Positions 24,646 to 34,287 are shown, counted from the first letter of the stretch. The stretch: DNA of 46,026 nucleotides from Flammeovirgaceae bacterium UBA6059 (GCA_002435755.1 DIYH01000026.1:1-46026), one strand, 5' to 3'. Notes: a model not told the origin generated them from the letters alone. A program made the numbers and translations.

Positions 24646-26420
24646 CCAAAGGCAAAGTAATTGGCGTAGTATCCAACCTTATTTCAATAGAAGCAGAAGG
24701 TCCGGTCACTCAAAACGAGATATGCTTGATTTTGAGTGAAGGCAAGAAGCTCAAAGCCGAAGTTATTCGAGTCAAAGGCAACATCGCCTCCGCACAACTT
24801 TTCGAATCAAGCCAAACCATAAAAATGGGCAGTGAAGTCGAGTTTACGGCACAGATGCTTGAAGTAGAACTCGGGCCCGGTATTTTGTCGAAACGTTACG
24901 ATGGACTTCAAAATGATCTGGCCAAAATGGGAGGCATGTTCATCGATACAGGTGAAGTAACCGCTCCATTGGATGACGATGTTCTCTACGATTTCACACC
25001 CATTGCCAAAAAAGGTGATCGTGTAAAGGCAGGAGATTGGCTGGGAAGTGTACAGGAAAACTGGATCGATCATAAGATCATGGTCCCCTTTGCATTTCAT
25101 GGTGAGTATACTATCGAAAGCATTTGCAAAAAAGACGACTACCGGATCACTGATGAGATCGCCGTATTGGTTTCTGACAAGGGGACTAAGCAGAGCGTAA
25201 CCATGAGACAAAAATGGCCTGTAAAGTTGGCTGTAGAGTCCTACAACCACAAGTTGCGACCTTATAGCGTCCTCCAGACAGGTCTAAGGGTGATCGATAC
25301 ATTCAACCCCATCGCTGAAGGTGGCACGGGTTATATACCAGGTCCTTTTGGTACTGGTAAAACGGTATTGCAGCAGGCTATCGCCAAAAACAGTGAAGCA
25401 GATATAGTCATCATCGTAGCATGTGGTGAGCGCGCCAATGAGGTAGTTGAAATATTTACAGAATTCCCTCAACTCACGGATCCTGTTTCCGGTAGGAAAC
25501 TCGACGAAAAGATCGTCATCATTTGCAACACCTCCAATATGCCGGTTGCAGCGAGAGAGGCCTCCGTATACGTCGGGATGACACTCGCGGAGTACTACCG
25601 TAACATGGGATTAAAGGTGCTTATGCTAGCTGACTCTACATCCCGATGGGCCCAGGCACTACGTGAGATGTCCAATCGAATGGAGGAGCTACCAGGCCCG
25701 GATGCCTTCCCTGTGGAGCTACCGGCTACCATCGCTAACTTCTACAGTCGAGCTGGCATGGTAGAGCTCAACAACGGATCGAATGGCTCTGTCACCTTTA
25801 TCGGTACCGTGTCGCCAGCTGGTGGCAACTTCAAGGAGCCCGTTACTGAATCGACGAGTAAAGTAGCACGTTGCTTTTATGCTCTATCACAAAAGCGTGC
25901 AGATGCTAAGCGCTATCCTGCGATAGACTCTTTAGCGTCATATTCCAAATACCTCGACTACCCTGAATTCATCAAGAATACAGATACAGGTATCCAGCAG
26001 GGATGGGTCAAGCTGGTCAAAAGAGCAAAAGACATAGTACGTGACGGAATAGAAGCCAGAGACCAGATCAATATACTTGGAGATGATGCTGTGCCGATCA
26101 ACTACCACGTCAGCTACTGGAAGAGCGAACTCATAGATTTTGCACTTATCCAGCAAGATTCTTTTGACGATGAGGATATGAACACACCCATCGATCGACA
26201 AAAGTACATGCTCAATACAGTGATGGAAATTGGCGAACGAGATTTTGACTTTGCAGATTTTGAGCAAGTAGGCACCTACTTCAAGCAACTGATCAACCTA
26301 CTCAAACAAATGAATTATTCCTCATTTCAATCAGATGCTTTCAAAAAGTATGAGCAGGAACTCAAAAATGCACTTCAAGAGCAAAATGAAGAACTCACAA
26401 CGCTTGAAACCAACGATTGA
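24642..26420 (+). CDS. atpA: V-type ATPase catalytic subunit A
   Basis: I chose the ATG at 24642, overlapping the previous stop, over an earlier frame opening inside DUF2764; it gives 592 residues starting MTKGKVIGVVSNLI, the normal start. Domains are the beta-barrel (1-75), the A-type non-homologous bulge (about 110-190), the nucleotide domain with P-loop GPFGTGKT (234-241), ACGERANEV with the catalytic Glu region, and ADSTSRWAQALREMS. It hydrolyses or makes ATP at the A-B interface and drives ion movement through the K ring. It overlaps subunit B (TGATG). All catalytic motifs are intact. Confidence 0.96.
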   Translation: MTKGKVIGVVSNLISIEAEGPVTQNEICLILSEGKKLKAEVIRVKGNIASAQLFESSQTIKMGSEVEFTAQMLEVELGPGILSKRYDGLQNDLAKMGGMFIDTGEVTAPLDDDVLYDFTPIAKKGDRVKAGDWLGSVQENWIDHKIMVPFAFHGEYTIESICKKDDYRITDEIAVLVSDKGTKQSVTMRQKWPVKLAVESYNHKLRPYSVLQTGLRVIDTFNPIAEGGTGYIPGPFGTGKTVLQQAIAKNSEADIVIIVACGERANEVVEIFTEFPQLTDPVSGRKLDEKIVIICNTSNMPVAAREASVYVGMTLAEYYRNMGLKVLMLADSTSRWAQALREMSNRMEELPGPDAFPVELPATIANFYSRAGMVELNNGSNGSVTFIGTVSPAGGNFKEPVTESTSKVARCFYALSQKRADAKRYPAIDSLASYSKYLDYPEFIKNTDTGIQQGWVKLVKRAKDIVRDGIEARDQINILGDDAVPINYHVSYWKSELIDFALIQQDSFDDEDMNTPIDRQKYMLNTVMEIGERDFDFADFEQVGTYFKQLINLLKQMNYSSFQSDAFKKYEQELKNALQEQNEELTTLETND

Positions 26421-27772
26421 TGAAAAGGACAGCATTTCAACGTATCTACACTCATATCTCCCGTATCACTAAGGCCACCTGTGAGGTTGAAGCTGAAGGT
26501 GCTCGCTATGGCGAGTTGGCCTGGGTCAATGATCGGCCTGCTCAGGTGATCAGTGTGACTGGTGATAAGGTCACCCTACAGATCTTTTCAGGTACGGAAG
26601 GTATCTCATCCAAATCAGAAGTCATATTCTCAGGACAGCCGCCGATGCTCAAAGTGAGTGACCTGCTCGCAGGTAGGTTTCTCAATGCTTATGGAGTGCC
26701 CATAGATAATGGACCTGAGCTCGTTGGCGAACCACGCTTGATCAATGGAAGCGCGGTAAACCCAGTTAAAAGAGCCAAGCCCTCCACCCTTCTGGCAACC
26801 GGTATTGCCGGGATCGACCTCAACAATACCTTAGTCACGGGTCAAAAGATCCCATTCTTTGCGGATCCAGACCAGCCTTACAATCAGATTCTCGCTGAAG
26901 TAGCCATGCGTGCCGAAGCGGATAAGATCATTCTCGGAGGTATGGGATTGTCCAACGACGACTACCTCTTTTTCAAGGATACTTTTTCTCACGCCGGAGT
27001 ACTGGACAAGATCGTATCATTCATCAATACTTCAGAAAATCCTCCTTTAGAGCGGTTGCTCATCCCGGACATGGCTTGTACCGCCGCAGAATACTTTGCC
27101 AATGACAAGAAGCAAAATGTGCTGGTCCTGCTTACCGACATGACCCTCTATGCTGATGCATTGGCGATAGTTGCTAACAAAATGGACCAGATACCATCAA
27201 AAGACTCTATGCCCGGCTCTCTATATAGTGATCTGGCACGTATCTACGAGAAGTCAGTACAGTTCGTGCATGGTGGATCGATCACCATTGTGGCGGTCAC
27301 CACACTCAACGAAGGTGACATTACACATGCCATTCCCGATAATACTGGGTACATCACAGAAGGTCAACTATTCTTAAAGCATGACACTGATATTGGTAAG
27401 ACGATCATAGATCCCTTCCGAAGTTTATCTCGGCTAAAGCAAAACGTGATCGGCAAAAAAACAAGAGAGGACCACCCTCAGGTGATGAACGCATTGATCC
27501 GTCTTTATGCAGATGCTATGAATGCCAAAACCAAAAGAGAAAATGGTTTTGATCTCAACGAATATGACCGTAGATGTCTCTCTTTTTCAAAAGAGTATGC
27601 GCTAGAACTATTGGCCGTCGACATCAACATACCTATCGACGAAATGCTGGATACAGGATGGAAACTCCTACAAAGACATTTCGAAAAATACGAAATAGGT
27701 ATCAAGGAAGAATTCATTGGTAAGTACTGGAAAGGGGATGAAGTAGAGACAGAGTCAACGGTAAACGCATAA
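26420..27772 (+). CDS. atpB: V-type ATPase regulatory subunit B
   Basis: The ATG at 26420 overlaps the A stop by one base and is preferred to a TTG one codon earlier; the product is 450 residues. It is the non-catalytic partner of A. It lacks a P-loop, having GLSNDDYLFFKDTF where A has the GER region, and contains PDMACTAAEYFA and LTDMTLYADAL, which match the B-subunit landmarks. The segment MPGSLYSDLARIYEKS is the conserved arginine-side region. Three copies alternate with A in the head. Three bases separate it from subunit D. Confidence 0.95.
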   Translation: MKRTAFQRIYTHISRITKATCEVEAEGARYGELAWVNDRPAQVISVTGDKVTLQIFSGTEGISSKSEVIFSGQPPMLKVSDLLAGRFLNAYGVPIDNGPELVGEPRLINGSAVNPVKRAKPSTLLATGIAGIDLNNTLVTGQKIPFFADPDQPYNQILAEVAMRAEADKIILGGMGLSNDDYLFFKDTFSHAGVLDKIVSFINTSENPPLERLLIPDMACTAAEYFANDKKQNVLVLLTDMTLYADALAIVANKMDQIPSKDSMPGSLYSDLARIYEKSVQFVHGGSITIVAVTTLNEGDITHAIPDNTGYITEGQLFLKHDTDIGKTIIDPFRSLSRLKQNVIGKKTREDHPQVMNALIRLYADAMNAKTKRENGFDLNEYDRRCLSFSKEYALELLAVDINIPIDEMLDTGWKLLQRHFEKYEIGIKEEFIGKYWKGDEVETESTVNA

Positions 27773-27775
27773 CGC

Positions 27776-28372
27776 ATGGCGCTCAAGTTTCAATATAATA
27801 AGACCACCATACAGCAGTTCCGCCGACAGCTTGCGATCCGTGAGAGGGCTTTACCTATCCTCAAAAACAAAGAGACAGCTTTGCGCAAAGAGGAAAAGGA
27901 AATGCGCAAAATTCTGGACAAGCTCCTATCGGAAAAAGTAGCTGTTGAGGAAAAGTTGGATCCTTTCTCAGGTTTTTGGTCTGAGCTTCCTGATATCTTA
28001 TCTCTTGAAGACCCAGGTATCTATTACAAAAAGGTTGTAGGTGTAAGAGTACCTGAGATCAAACAGGTGACCTTCAGAGTGGCTGATGTAGGCTGGTGGC
28101 ATTACCCGACGTGGGTCCCTGCTGCTATCGCAATGTTGAAAGAAGTCATTACGCTTGATATTCAGATCAAAGTGAAGGGTTTCCAGGTAGAGGCGCTCAA
28201 TGCAGCTCGTAAGAAGACCACTCAGAAGGTAAATCTCTATGAAAAGGTACAAATACCTGCTTATGAAGATGCTATCCTCAAGATCAAACGGTTTCTAGAG
28301 GATAAGGAGAATATCTCTAAGGCCGCTCAAAAAATTGTCAAGAAAAGACAGGAAACGGGGGTGGCGGCATGA
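27776..28372 (+). CDS. atpD: V-type ATPase subunit D (central rotor shaft)
   Basis: The 198-residue protein is built of two long helices (about 8-65 and 115-190) around a short beta region, the antiparallel coiled coil of subunit D that turns inside the A3B3 head. The opening FQYNKTTIQQFRRQLAIRER and the closing ALNAARKKTTQKVNLYEKVQIP are typical of the family. It normally binds subunit F at the base of the shaft, but no F gene exists in this operon. The stop overlaps subunit I by ATGA. Confidence 0.93.
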   Translation: MALKFQYNKTTIQQFRRQLAIRERALPILKNKETALRKEEKEMRKILDKLLSEKVAVEEKLDPFSGFWSELPDILSLEDPGIYYKKVVGVRVPEIKQVTFRVADVGWWHYPTWVPAAIAMLKEVITLDIQIKVKGFQVEALNAARKKTTQKVNLYEKVQIPAYEDAILKIKRFLEDKENISKAAQKIVKKRQETGVAA

Positions 28373-30216
28373 AAGCACACTTCAAGAAAATAGAGCTACT
28401 TATCCATTATCGCGATAGGGAACAAACCACACAAGCCTTGCAAGACCTTGGTGTCATCCATATAGAGCTGGATACCAACTTCAGAAACGAGGACATAGAG
28501 GAACTGGAGCTACGCAAAACCCGATTCAACCGGGCAATTGAATTTGTCAATGCATCCAACGAAGAAGCAATATTTGCTGAAAGTGAATTCCCTGATTCGG
28601 GACCAACTGCTGACCAGGTGATAGAAGAGATCCTGGCCATTAGACATCAGCAGGAAACCGACCAGCAGGAGGCTGACCTTCTTCAAAAAAACAGACAGAA
28701 ATTACAGCCTTGGGGTGAGTTTGATGTGGACAAACTACGCTTGCTTACTGAGGCTGGGCTGCAGGTTCACTTTTGTATTGCAGAAAAGAAAGAATACGAC
28801 CCAGACCAACTTGCAGAACTAACTTATACCATCGTCAATGAAACGTCTGACCGCCTTTACCTTGTTGTACTAACCAAAGACGAAAACGCCTCGGTCCCCT
28901 TTGAGGCCATCGAGTTACCTACCTTAAAGATCTCTGACATCACACTCAGGGAAGAGCAGCTTGAGCAGAATAGGTCAAAGCGCGCAGCTTCAATAAAAAA
29001 ACTAACAAAATACCTGCCATTACTTGATCGTGAGTTGCTGGTGATAGAAAACCAAAGCACACTACTCCTTGCCGACAACAGCGGTACTTCCTATGCAGAA
29101 GGAAGTATCATCCACCTCACGGGTTGGTTTCCAGCGGAAATGTCTGATGGGGTCGTACACTATGTGGACGACCTAAAGTTGTCTTACAGTATCACCAATC
29201 CTATGCCGGGAGATAATGTACCTGTCCTTCTCAGGAACCCAAAGTACCCAAAGCTATTTGAGGCGATTACTCGTATATTCCAGTTGCCGGGGTATTACGA
29301 GCTGGACCTGACACCATTTATAGCAGTCTTTTATCCTATACTCTTCGCCTACTGTCTTGGAGATGCCGGATACGGGCTTATACTGCTCATAGCAGCTGCA
29401 GCGGGCTGGTTTACTTTTCTAAAAGCCAGCAGAGATATGGCTATCCTGGGTATTGTCCTTGGTGTATTTACCACCCTGATGGGTATTGTCAAGTCGGGCA
29501 GCATATTCGGCATACCTACAGTCACTTCCGACAATCACCCGATACTACAATACTTCGCTCAATATGTGGTGATCCCGGACGACCGGGGTGTAGTATTCAA
29601 CGCCTTCAATGTATCCTTACTCATCGGGGTAGTGCAGATCATCACAGGCATTGTCATTTCTATCATCAACAAGATCAAGTATAAAAGCCTGATTGCCGGG
29701 CTACCACAAATAGGTAAGCTCCTGATCGTAACTTCCTTGATTTGGATGTTTTTAGCTGATATGCAAGGAGTCGAAGCGCTACAACCATTTGAGCTTATAC
29801 GTCAGAGCTTACTAGGTACTGGGGTACTTCTAGTGCTCTTCTTCCACAATATGGATAGTCCCGTGCTGGCAAGAGCTTTTAGCGGACTACTGCCACTTTT
29901 CTTTATCCTAACGGGAATTCTTGGTGATGTACTCTCATATGTACGTCTTTTCGCCTTAGGAGTAGCGTCAGCAGTACTTGGCCTGGTGGTCAATCAGATA
30001 GGGATGCAGATCATGGGCGATACCTGGTGGGGAGTTCTTCTGGGTATAATATTCTTGCTCTTGGGGCATAGCCTCAATTTCGCGTTAGCCGCGCTCGGCT
30101 CGTTTGTCCATCCGTTGCGATTGACATTCGTCGAGTTCTACAACAATGCACAATTTGAAGGAGGGGGTGTACCCTACAATCCTTTACGAAAAATAAAACT
30201 GTCACATTCAAAATAG
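28369..30216 (+). CDS. atpI: V-type ATPase subunit I (membrane stator)
   Basis: The 615-residue protein has an N-terminal cytoplasmic half (about 1-300, coiled coil near 40-110 and 185-240) and a membrane half with seven to eight helices. Landmarks include YYELDLTPFIAVFYPILFAYCLGDAGYGL, LGDVLSYVRLFALGVAS, where the arginine of YVRLF belongs to the ion path, and a final HPLRLTFVEFYNNAQFEGGG. It is the stator that carries ions past the K ring and anchors the peripheral stalk. It is encoded six bases before subunit K, the usual order in this operon type. Confidence 0.95.
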   Translation: MKAHFKKIELLIHYRDREQTTQALQDLGVIHIELDTNFRNEDIEELELRKTRFNRAIEFVNASNEEAIFAESEFPDSGPTADQVIEEILAIRHQQETDQQEADLLQKNRQKLQPWGEFDVDKLRLLTEAGLQVHFCIAEKKEYDPDQLAELTYTIVNETSDRLYLVVLTKDENASVPFEAIELPTLKISDITLREEQLEQNRSKRAASIKKLTKYLPLLDRELLVIENQSTLLLADNSGTSYAEGSIIHLTGWFPAEMSDGVVHYVDDLKLSYSITNPMPGDNVPVLLRNPKYPKLFEAITRIFQLPGYYELDLTPFIAVFYPILFAYCLGDAGYGLILLIAAAAGWFTFLKASRDMAILGIVLGVFTTLMGIVKSGSIFGIPTVTSDNHPILQYFAQYVVIPDDRGVVFNAFNVSLLIGVVQIITGIVISIINKIKYKSLIAGLPQIGKLLIVTSLIWMFLADMQGVEALQPFELIRQSLLGTGVLLVLFFHNMDSPVLARAFSGLLPLFFILTGILGDVLSYVRLFALGVASAVLGLVVNQIGMQIMGDTWWGVLLGIIFLLLGHSLNFALAALGSFVHPLRLTFVEFYNNAQFEGGGVPYNPLRKIKLSHSK

Positions 30217-30222
30217 AACAAT

Positions 30223-30675
30223 ATGGAAGCTTTACCCTTAACACTCGCCTTTATAGGCATAGGCTTGTTGGTAGGTCTCTCTGGTTGCGGTAGTGCTATG
30301 GGTACTGCTATCGGAGCTATGTCTACCGTAGGGGCATTAAAAAAACGACCGGAGGCCTTTGGTTCATTTATAGTACTGAGCGCACTACCGGGTACACAAG
30401 GCCTATATGGCTTTGCAGGATTTTTCATTTTACAAGACCTTATCAATCCCGGGATGACACTGCTCCAGGGAGCTGGTATACTCGGTGGAGGGCTGGGTCT
30501 TGGACTCGCAGGTTTGCTATCAGGCATGTACCAGGGCAAAGTCTGCGCCAACAGTATCGATAGTATAGGTTCTGGCAATGACGTCTTCGGAAGAGCATTG
30601 ATCTTAGCGGTATTTCCTGAGCTATATGCGATTATCGCATTTGCTTCGCTCTTCCTCATCCGGGGAATTCTATAG
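30223..30675 (+). CDS. atpK: V-type ATPase subunit K (proteolipid rotor ring)
   Basis: The 150-residue protein has four membrane helices, a duplicated hairpin as in Enterococcus hirae NtpK. Only the second hairpin has the ion-binding carboxylate, Glu133 in FPELYAI; the first has LPGTQGLYGF. The five residues that bind Na+ in NtpK (Leu61, Thr64, Gln65, Gln110, Glu139, from published structures) correspond to Leu55, Thr58, Gln59, Gln104 and Glu133 here, all offset by exactly six. This supports Na+ as coupling ion. One carboxylate per four helices means fewer ions per turn and favours pumping over synthesis. Confidence 0.95.
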   Translation: MEALPLTLAFIGIGLLVGLSGCGSAMGTAIGAMSTVGALKKRPEAFGSFIVLSALPGTQGLYGFAGFFILQDLINPGMTLLQGAGILGGGLGLGLAGLLSGMYQGKVCANSIDSIGSGNDVFGRALILAVFPELYAIIAFASLFLIRGIL

Positions 30676-30688
30676 CGTAAACCCAAAA

Positions 30689-31618
30689 ATGATGAAAGAA
30701 CTAGCAAAACAATCATATAAGGTAGCACTGATCGGACTGGATATGTCCGGTATGGACGAGCACATCATCCGCTATGCAGCTTCCATTTCGAAGTTTCTCG
30801 CAATCGAGCGGATCATTTTTGTGCATGTCGCCAAAGAGCTACAACTACCCGAAGAATTGGTAAAAGAATACCCTGATCTCGTCGATCCCCTGGACGAAAC
30901 TATCGAAGCAGAGATCATGACTAAAGTCGAAAAGCATTTCGGTTCTACAGATGTAGATACCAGCTGCATTATTACCGAGGGGCATCCTATTGACAAGATC
31001 CTAAAGCTCAGCAAAGTCAAAAACGTCGATTTGATCATGATGGGCCGTAAGAAAAGTCTGGATGGTTCAGGCATTGTTTCTAGCAGGATTGCTCGAAAAT
31101 GTCACTGCTCCATGCTTTTCATACCTGAGGAGGCCAGTACAGATATTCAAAAACTACTTCTGCCGGTCGACTTTTCTCATCATGCTGCACTCGGGCTTGG
31201 ATTCGCTTTAGACTTAAATCAGAAATCAGGAGTCAAGATGGCGCTCATCAATGTTTATCACATTCCAATAGGATACTACAGGACAGGCAAGACTTATGAG
31301 GAATTTGCCAGCATCATGAAAAGCTTTGCGGAGAAAGACTGTCAACGCTTCCTCAAAGAATATGAGTTCCATGAGGAAACAAGTTGTGATTTTCTACCTT
31401 CCAAAAATGGCGACTCACCGGAATTGATATACGAATTTGCCACCAAAAACGAGGCGGATATGATCATCATAGGATCAAGGGGACGCACGGGAATCGCATC
31501 ACTACTGATGGGATCGGTAGCAGAAAAACTAGTCTACCTCGATAGCAGTATACCTATTTTCGTCATCAAGGAGAAAGGAGAGAATATGGGGTTTCTTGAT
31601 GCATTGATGAAGCTATAA
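30689..31618 (+). CDS. Tandem-domain universal stress protein at the operon end
   Basis: The ATG at 30689, 13 bases after subunit K, is preferred over an upstream frame that runs through the K gene; it gives 309 residues. Two Usp domains are seen (about 10-150 and 155-300). The second has an intact ATP-binding pattern (GSRG, nine residues, GS) within GSRGRTGIASLLMGSVAEK. The first, with MGRKKSLDGSG, is degenerate. This is the reverse of the Usp gene at the operon head, where the first domain is the intact one. Joint control or ATP sensing for the V-ATPase is an inference from gene order. Confidence 0.85.
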   Translation: MMKELAKQSYKVALIGLDMSGMDEHIIRYAASISKFLAIERIIFVHVAKELQLPEELVKEYPDLVDPLDETIEAEIMTKVEKHFGSTDVDTSCIITEGHPIDKILKLSKVKNVDLIMMGRKKSLDGSGIVSSRIARKCHCSMLFIPEEASTDIQKLLLPVDFSHHAALGLGFALDLNQKSGVKMALINVYHIPIGYYRTGKTYEEFASIMKSFAEKDCQRFLKEYEFHEETSCDFLPSKNGDSPELIYEFATKNEADMIIIGSRGRTGIASLLMGSVAEKLVYLDSSIPIFVIKEKGENMGFLDALMKL

Positions 31619-31677
31619 TCCAAGCATATTCTGATTAAACTGATACTAGTCGTTATACCCAATCACCTAACCATAGC

Positions 31678-32337
31678 ATGAACCTGTTTTTTAGAAAGAG
31701 TATCATAGCAGGGACTGGTTTGTTCCTCTGCATTTTCTTGATCGTTCATCTCTCTGCCAATTGCATACTTCTGCTACCGGAGGACATTTCGCGGGAGATG
31801 TACAACACGTACTCTACGACGCTTAGAGAGAGTCCTCTCATTAAGATTGTGGCCTACCTCCTCTATGCTTCCATTTTTTTGCATACAGCCTATGCCGCCA
31901 TAGTCACTTATCAGAACAGGAACGCAAAACCGGACCGATATGCCGTCAACAACGCGAAAGAGAACAGCTCCTGGACTTCCCAAAACATGGGCCTTCTTGG
32001 CATCCTGGTATTACTTTTCATAGTGGTGCACCTCGCCAATTTCTGGGCAAGGATCAAACTGGGTATGGGCGCTGAAGTGGCTATGGATAACAGCGGCAAT
32101 CTGGATGTCTATCAGGTAACTTATAGTCTCTTTCAAAATCCTTACTACGTCGCTTTTTACACGATTCTGGCTATTCCGCTAGGCATGCACCTGCACCATG
32201 GGCTCAAAAGTGCTTTCAAGACGCTGGGATTTCACCATAAACGCGGACTTAAGGTCTTGTCCAAAGTATCACTGATCTATGCGGCCGTTATGTCAATTGG
32301 TTTTGGGATCATACCTGTAATTGTATACTTCAAATAG
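31678..32337 (+). CDS. sdhC: Succinate dehydrogenase cytochrome b558 subunit (SdhC)
   Basis: The 219-residue protein has five membrane helices (near 8-30, 57-78, 103-123, 155-175 and 195-217). Histidines 24, 69, 118 and 171/174 lie in the helices and serve as ligands for two b haems. This is the single-subunit, dihaem type-B anchor of Bacteroidota succinate dehydrogenase and fumarate reductase, which works with menaquinone. It starts 59 bases after the Usp gene with no clear terminator between, so sdhCAB may be read with the V-ATPase transcript. SdhA begins 7 bases after its stop. Confidence 0.92.
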   Translation: MNLFFRKSIIAGTGLFLCIFLIVHLSANCILLLPEDISREMYNTYSTTLRESPLIKIVAYLLYASIFLHTAYAAIVTYQNRNAKPDRYAVNNAKENSSWTSQNMGLLGILVLLFIVVHLANFWARIKLGMGAEVAMDNSGNLDVYQVTYSLFQNPYYVAFYTILAIPLGMHLHHGLKSAFKTLGFHHKRGLKVLSKVSLIYAAVMSIGFGIIPVIVYFK

Positions 32338-32344
32338 TCTTGAT

Positions 32345-34255
32345 ATGGTACTCAACGCAAAAATTCCCGAAGGTAAGCTCGAAGAAAAATGGCGCAACTA
32401 CCAAATCAGCAGCCAACTCATCAATCCTGCTAACAAGAAAAAGTTGAAGGTGATCGTAGTAGGTTCCGGACTTGCAGGAGCAGGTGCCGCCGCTACGCTT
32501 GGAGAACTGGGTTATGAGGTACAATGCTTCTGCTACCAGGATTCCGCCAGGCGTGCTCACTCTGTAGCTGCTCAGGGAGGCGTAAATGCAGCCAAAAACT
32601 ATCAGCATGATGGTGACAGTGTTTGGCGGATGTACTACGATACGATCAAAGGTGGAGACTTCCGCTCTCGTGAGGCCAATGTCTATCGCCTTGCAGAACT
32701 AAGTGCTCCATTGATTGATCACTTCACCCAACAGGGAGTGCCATTTGCAAGAGAATATGGTGGTGTACTCGTTAACCGAAGCTTTGGTGGAGTGCAGGTC
32801 GAGCGCACGTTTTACGCTCGCGGGCAGACTGGGCAGCAGCTATTGCTGGCAGCTTACTCTCAGCTATCCAAGATGGTACGTGCCGGTAAAGTGGAGATGT
32901 TCACAAGACATGAGATGCTTGATCTGGTTACTGTGGAAGGCAAAGCCAGGGGTATCATCGCGCGCGATCTGGTAAATGGAGAACTCAAGAGGTTTGCGGC
33001 AGATGCAGTCGTACTTGCTACGGGTGGCTACTCCAGGGTCTTCAGATTGTCCACTTTGGCTATTGGTTGTAACGGCAGTGCCATTTGGAAAGCCCACAAG
33101 AGAGGTGCCTTTTTCGCAGCGCCGAGTTTTACTCAGATCCATCCCACTGCGCTACCGCAATCCAGTGAGGCACAATCCAAGCTGACACTCATGTCTGAGT
33201 CACTCCGCAACGACGGTCGCATCTGGGTCCCAAGCAATAAGGATGATAAGAGATCAGCCAATGACATACCTGAGGCTGAGCGTGATTACTACCTGGAGCG
33301 ACGCTACCCTAGCTTCGGCAATCTTGCACCGAGAGACATTTCGTCCAGAGCTGCCAAAGAGCGCATAGACGCGGGTCATGGTGTCGGTCGCCTCAAAAAT
33401 GCCGTTTATCTTGACTTTAGTCACGCCATTCAGAGGCTCGGGTTAGAGACCATTCGGGACCGCTATGGCAACCTCTTCAAGATGTACAAGAAGATCACCG
33501 GAATAGATGCCTACAAAGAACCTATGCAGATATCACCGGCAGCCCACTTCTCCATGGGAGGTTTGTGGGTGGACTATGAGTTGATGACCACCATTCCGGG
33601 TCTTTACGCCATTGGCGAATGCAACTTTTCTGATCATGGCGCCAATCGGCTAGGTGCAAACTCTTTATTGCAAGCCAGTGTCGACGGCTATTTCATATTA
33701 CCTAATACCATCAACAACTACCTGAGCTCGCTATTGAAGGAAGAGCCGGTCTCTACAGATCATCATAGCTTTAGTCAGGCAGAAAAGGAAATCTCTGAAC
33801 ATATCCAAAAGATCCTCTCCATCAACGGCACTCAAACGGCGGACCATTTCCACCGGCAGCTTGGGCGGGTCATGTGGCAAGAATGCGCTATGAGTCGAAA
33901 CAAAAGTGGACTTGAGAAAGCCATTAAAGACATTGAGGAGATCAAGACTGATTTCTGGAAGGATGTAAAGGTCACCGGAGGAAGTCTAGAACTCAATACG
34001 GAACTGGAAAAAGCGCTACGCCTTGCAGATTTTATCGAATTGGCGTTGCTCATGTGTACGGATGCCCTCAACAGAGACGAGTCTTGCGGCGCACATTTTA
34101 GGGAAGAGTATCAAACGAAAGATGGAGAAGCTGTACGGGTTGATGAAGACTACAGCTTCGTATCTGCATGGGAATATGCCAATGGTGATTTTAAACTTCA
34201 CAAAGAAGAACTACAGTTTGAATTTATCAAGCCTACGGTTAGGAGCTACAAATAA
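32345..34255 (+). CDS. sdhA: Succinate dehydrogenase flavoprotein subunit (SdhA)
   Basis: I chose the ATG at 32345; a TTG at 32321 would overlap sdhC. The 636-residue protein has the FAD loop VGSGLAGAGAAATL (39-52), the FAD-linking histidine in RAHSVAAQGG (His72), HPTAL and GRLKNAVYLDF active-site segments, and a capping-domain end RADFIELALLM-type helix. It interconverts succinate and fumarate at the cytoplasmic face. The NYQHDGDSVWRMYYDTIKGG insertion is typical of the type-B enzymes of Bacteroidota. It is followed by sdhB after 32 bases. Confidence 0.95.
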   Translation: MVLNAKIPEGKLEEKWRNYQISSQLINPANKKKLKVIVVGSGLAGAGAAATLGELGYEVQCFCYQDSARRAHSVAAQGGVNAAKNYQHDGDSVWRMYYDTIKGGDFRSREANVYRLAELSAPLIDHFTQQGVPFAREYGGVLVNRSFGGVQVERTFYARGQTGQQLLLAAYSQLSKMVRAGKVEMFTRHEMLDLVTVEGKARGIIARDLVNGELKRFAADAVVLATGGYSRVFRLSTLAIGCNGSAIWKAHKRGAFFAAPSFTQIHPTALPQSSEAQSKLTLMSESLRNDGRIWVPSNKDDKRSANDIPEAERDYYLERRYPSFGNLAPRDISSRAAKERIDAGHGVGRLKNAVYLDFSHAIQRLGLETIRDRYGNLFKMYKKITGIDAYKEPMQISPAAHFSMGGLWVDYELMTTIPGLYAIGECNFSDHGANRLGANSLLQASVDGYFILPNTINNYLSSLLKEEPVSTDHHSFSQAEKEISEHIQKILSINGTQTADHFHRQLGRVMWQECAMSRNKSGLEKAIKDIEEIKTDFWKDVKVTGGSLELNTELEKALRLADFIELALLMCTDALNRDESCGAHFREEYQTKDGEAVRVDEDYSFVSAWEYANGDFKLHKEELQFEFIKPTVRSYK

Positions 34256-34287
34256 CAGATAGTCAAAAGGCCATAAAACAAGCAACA

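Noticed and set aside
24807..25250. Minus-strand open frame of 147 codons inside subunit A
   Set aside because: Subunit A is unmistakable on the plus strand; the opposite frame has no domain or signal.
30174..30728. Minus-strand open frame of 184 codons
   Set aside because: It is antisense to subunit K; its Pro/Ser-rich translation is the mirror of the Gly/Ala-rich membrane helices.
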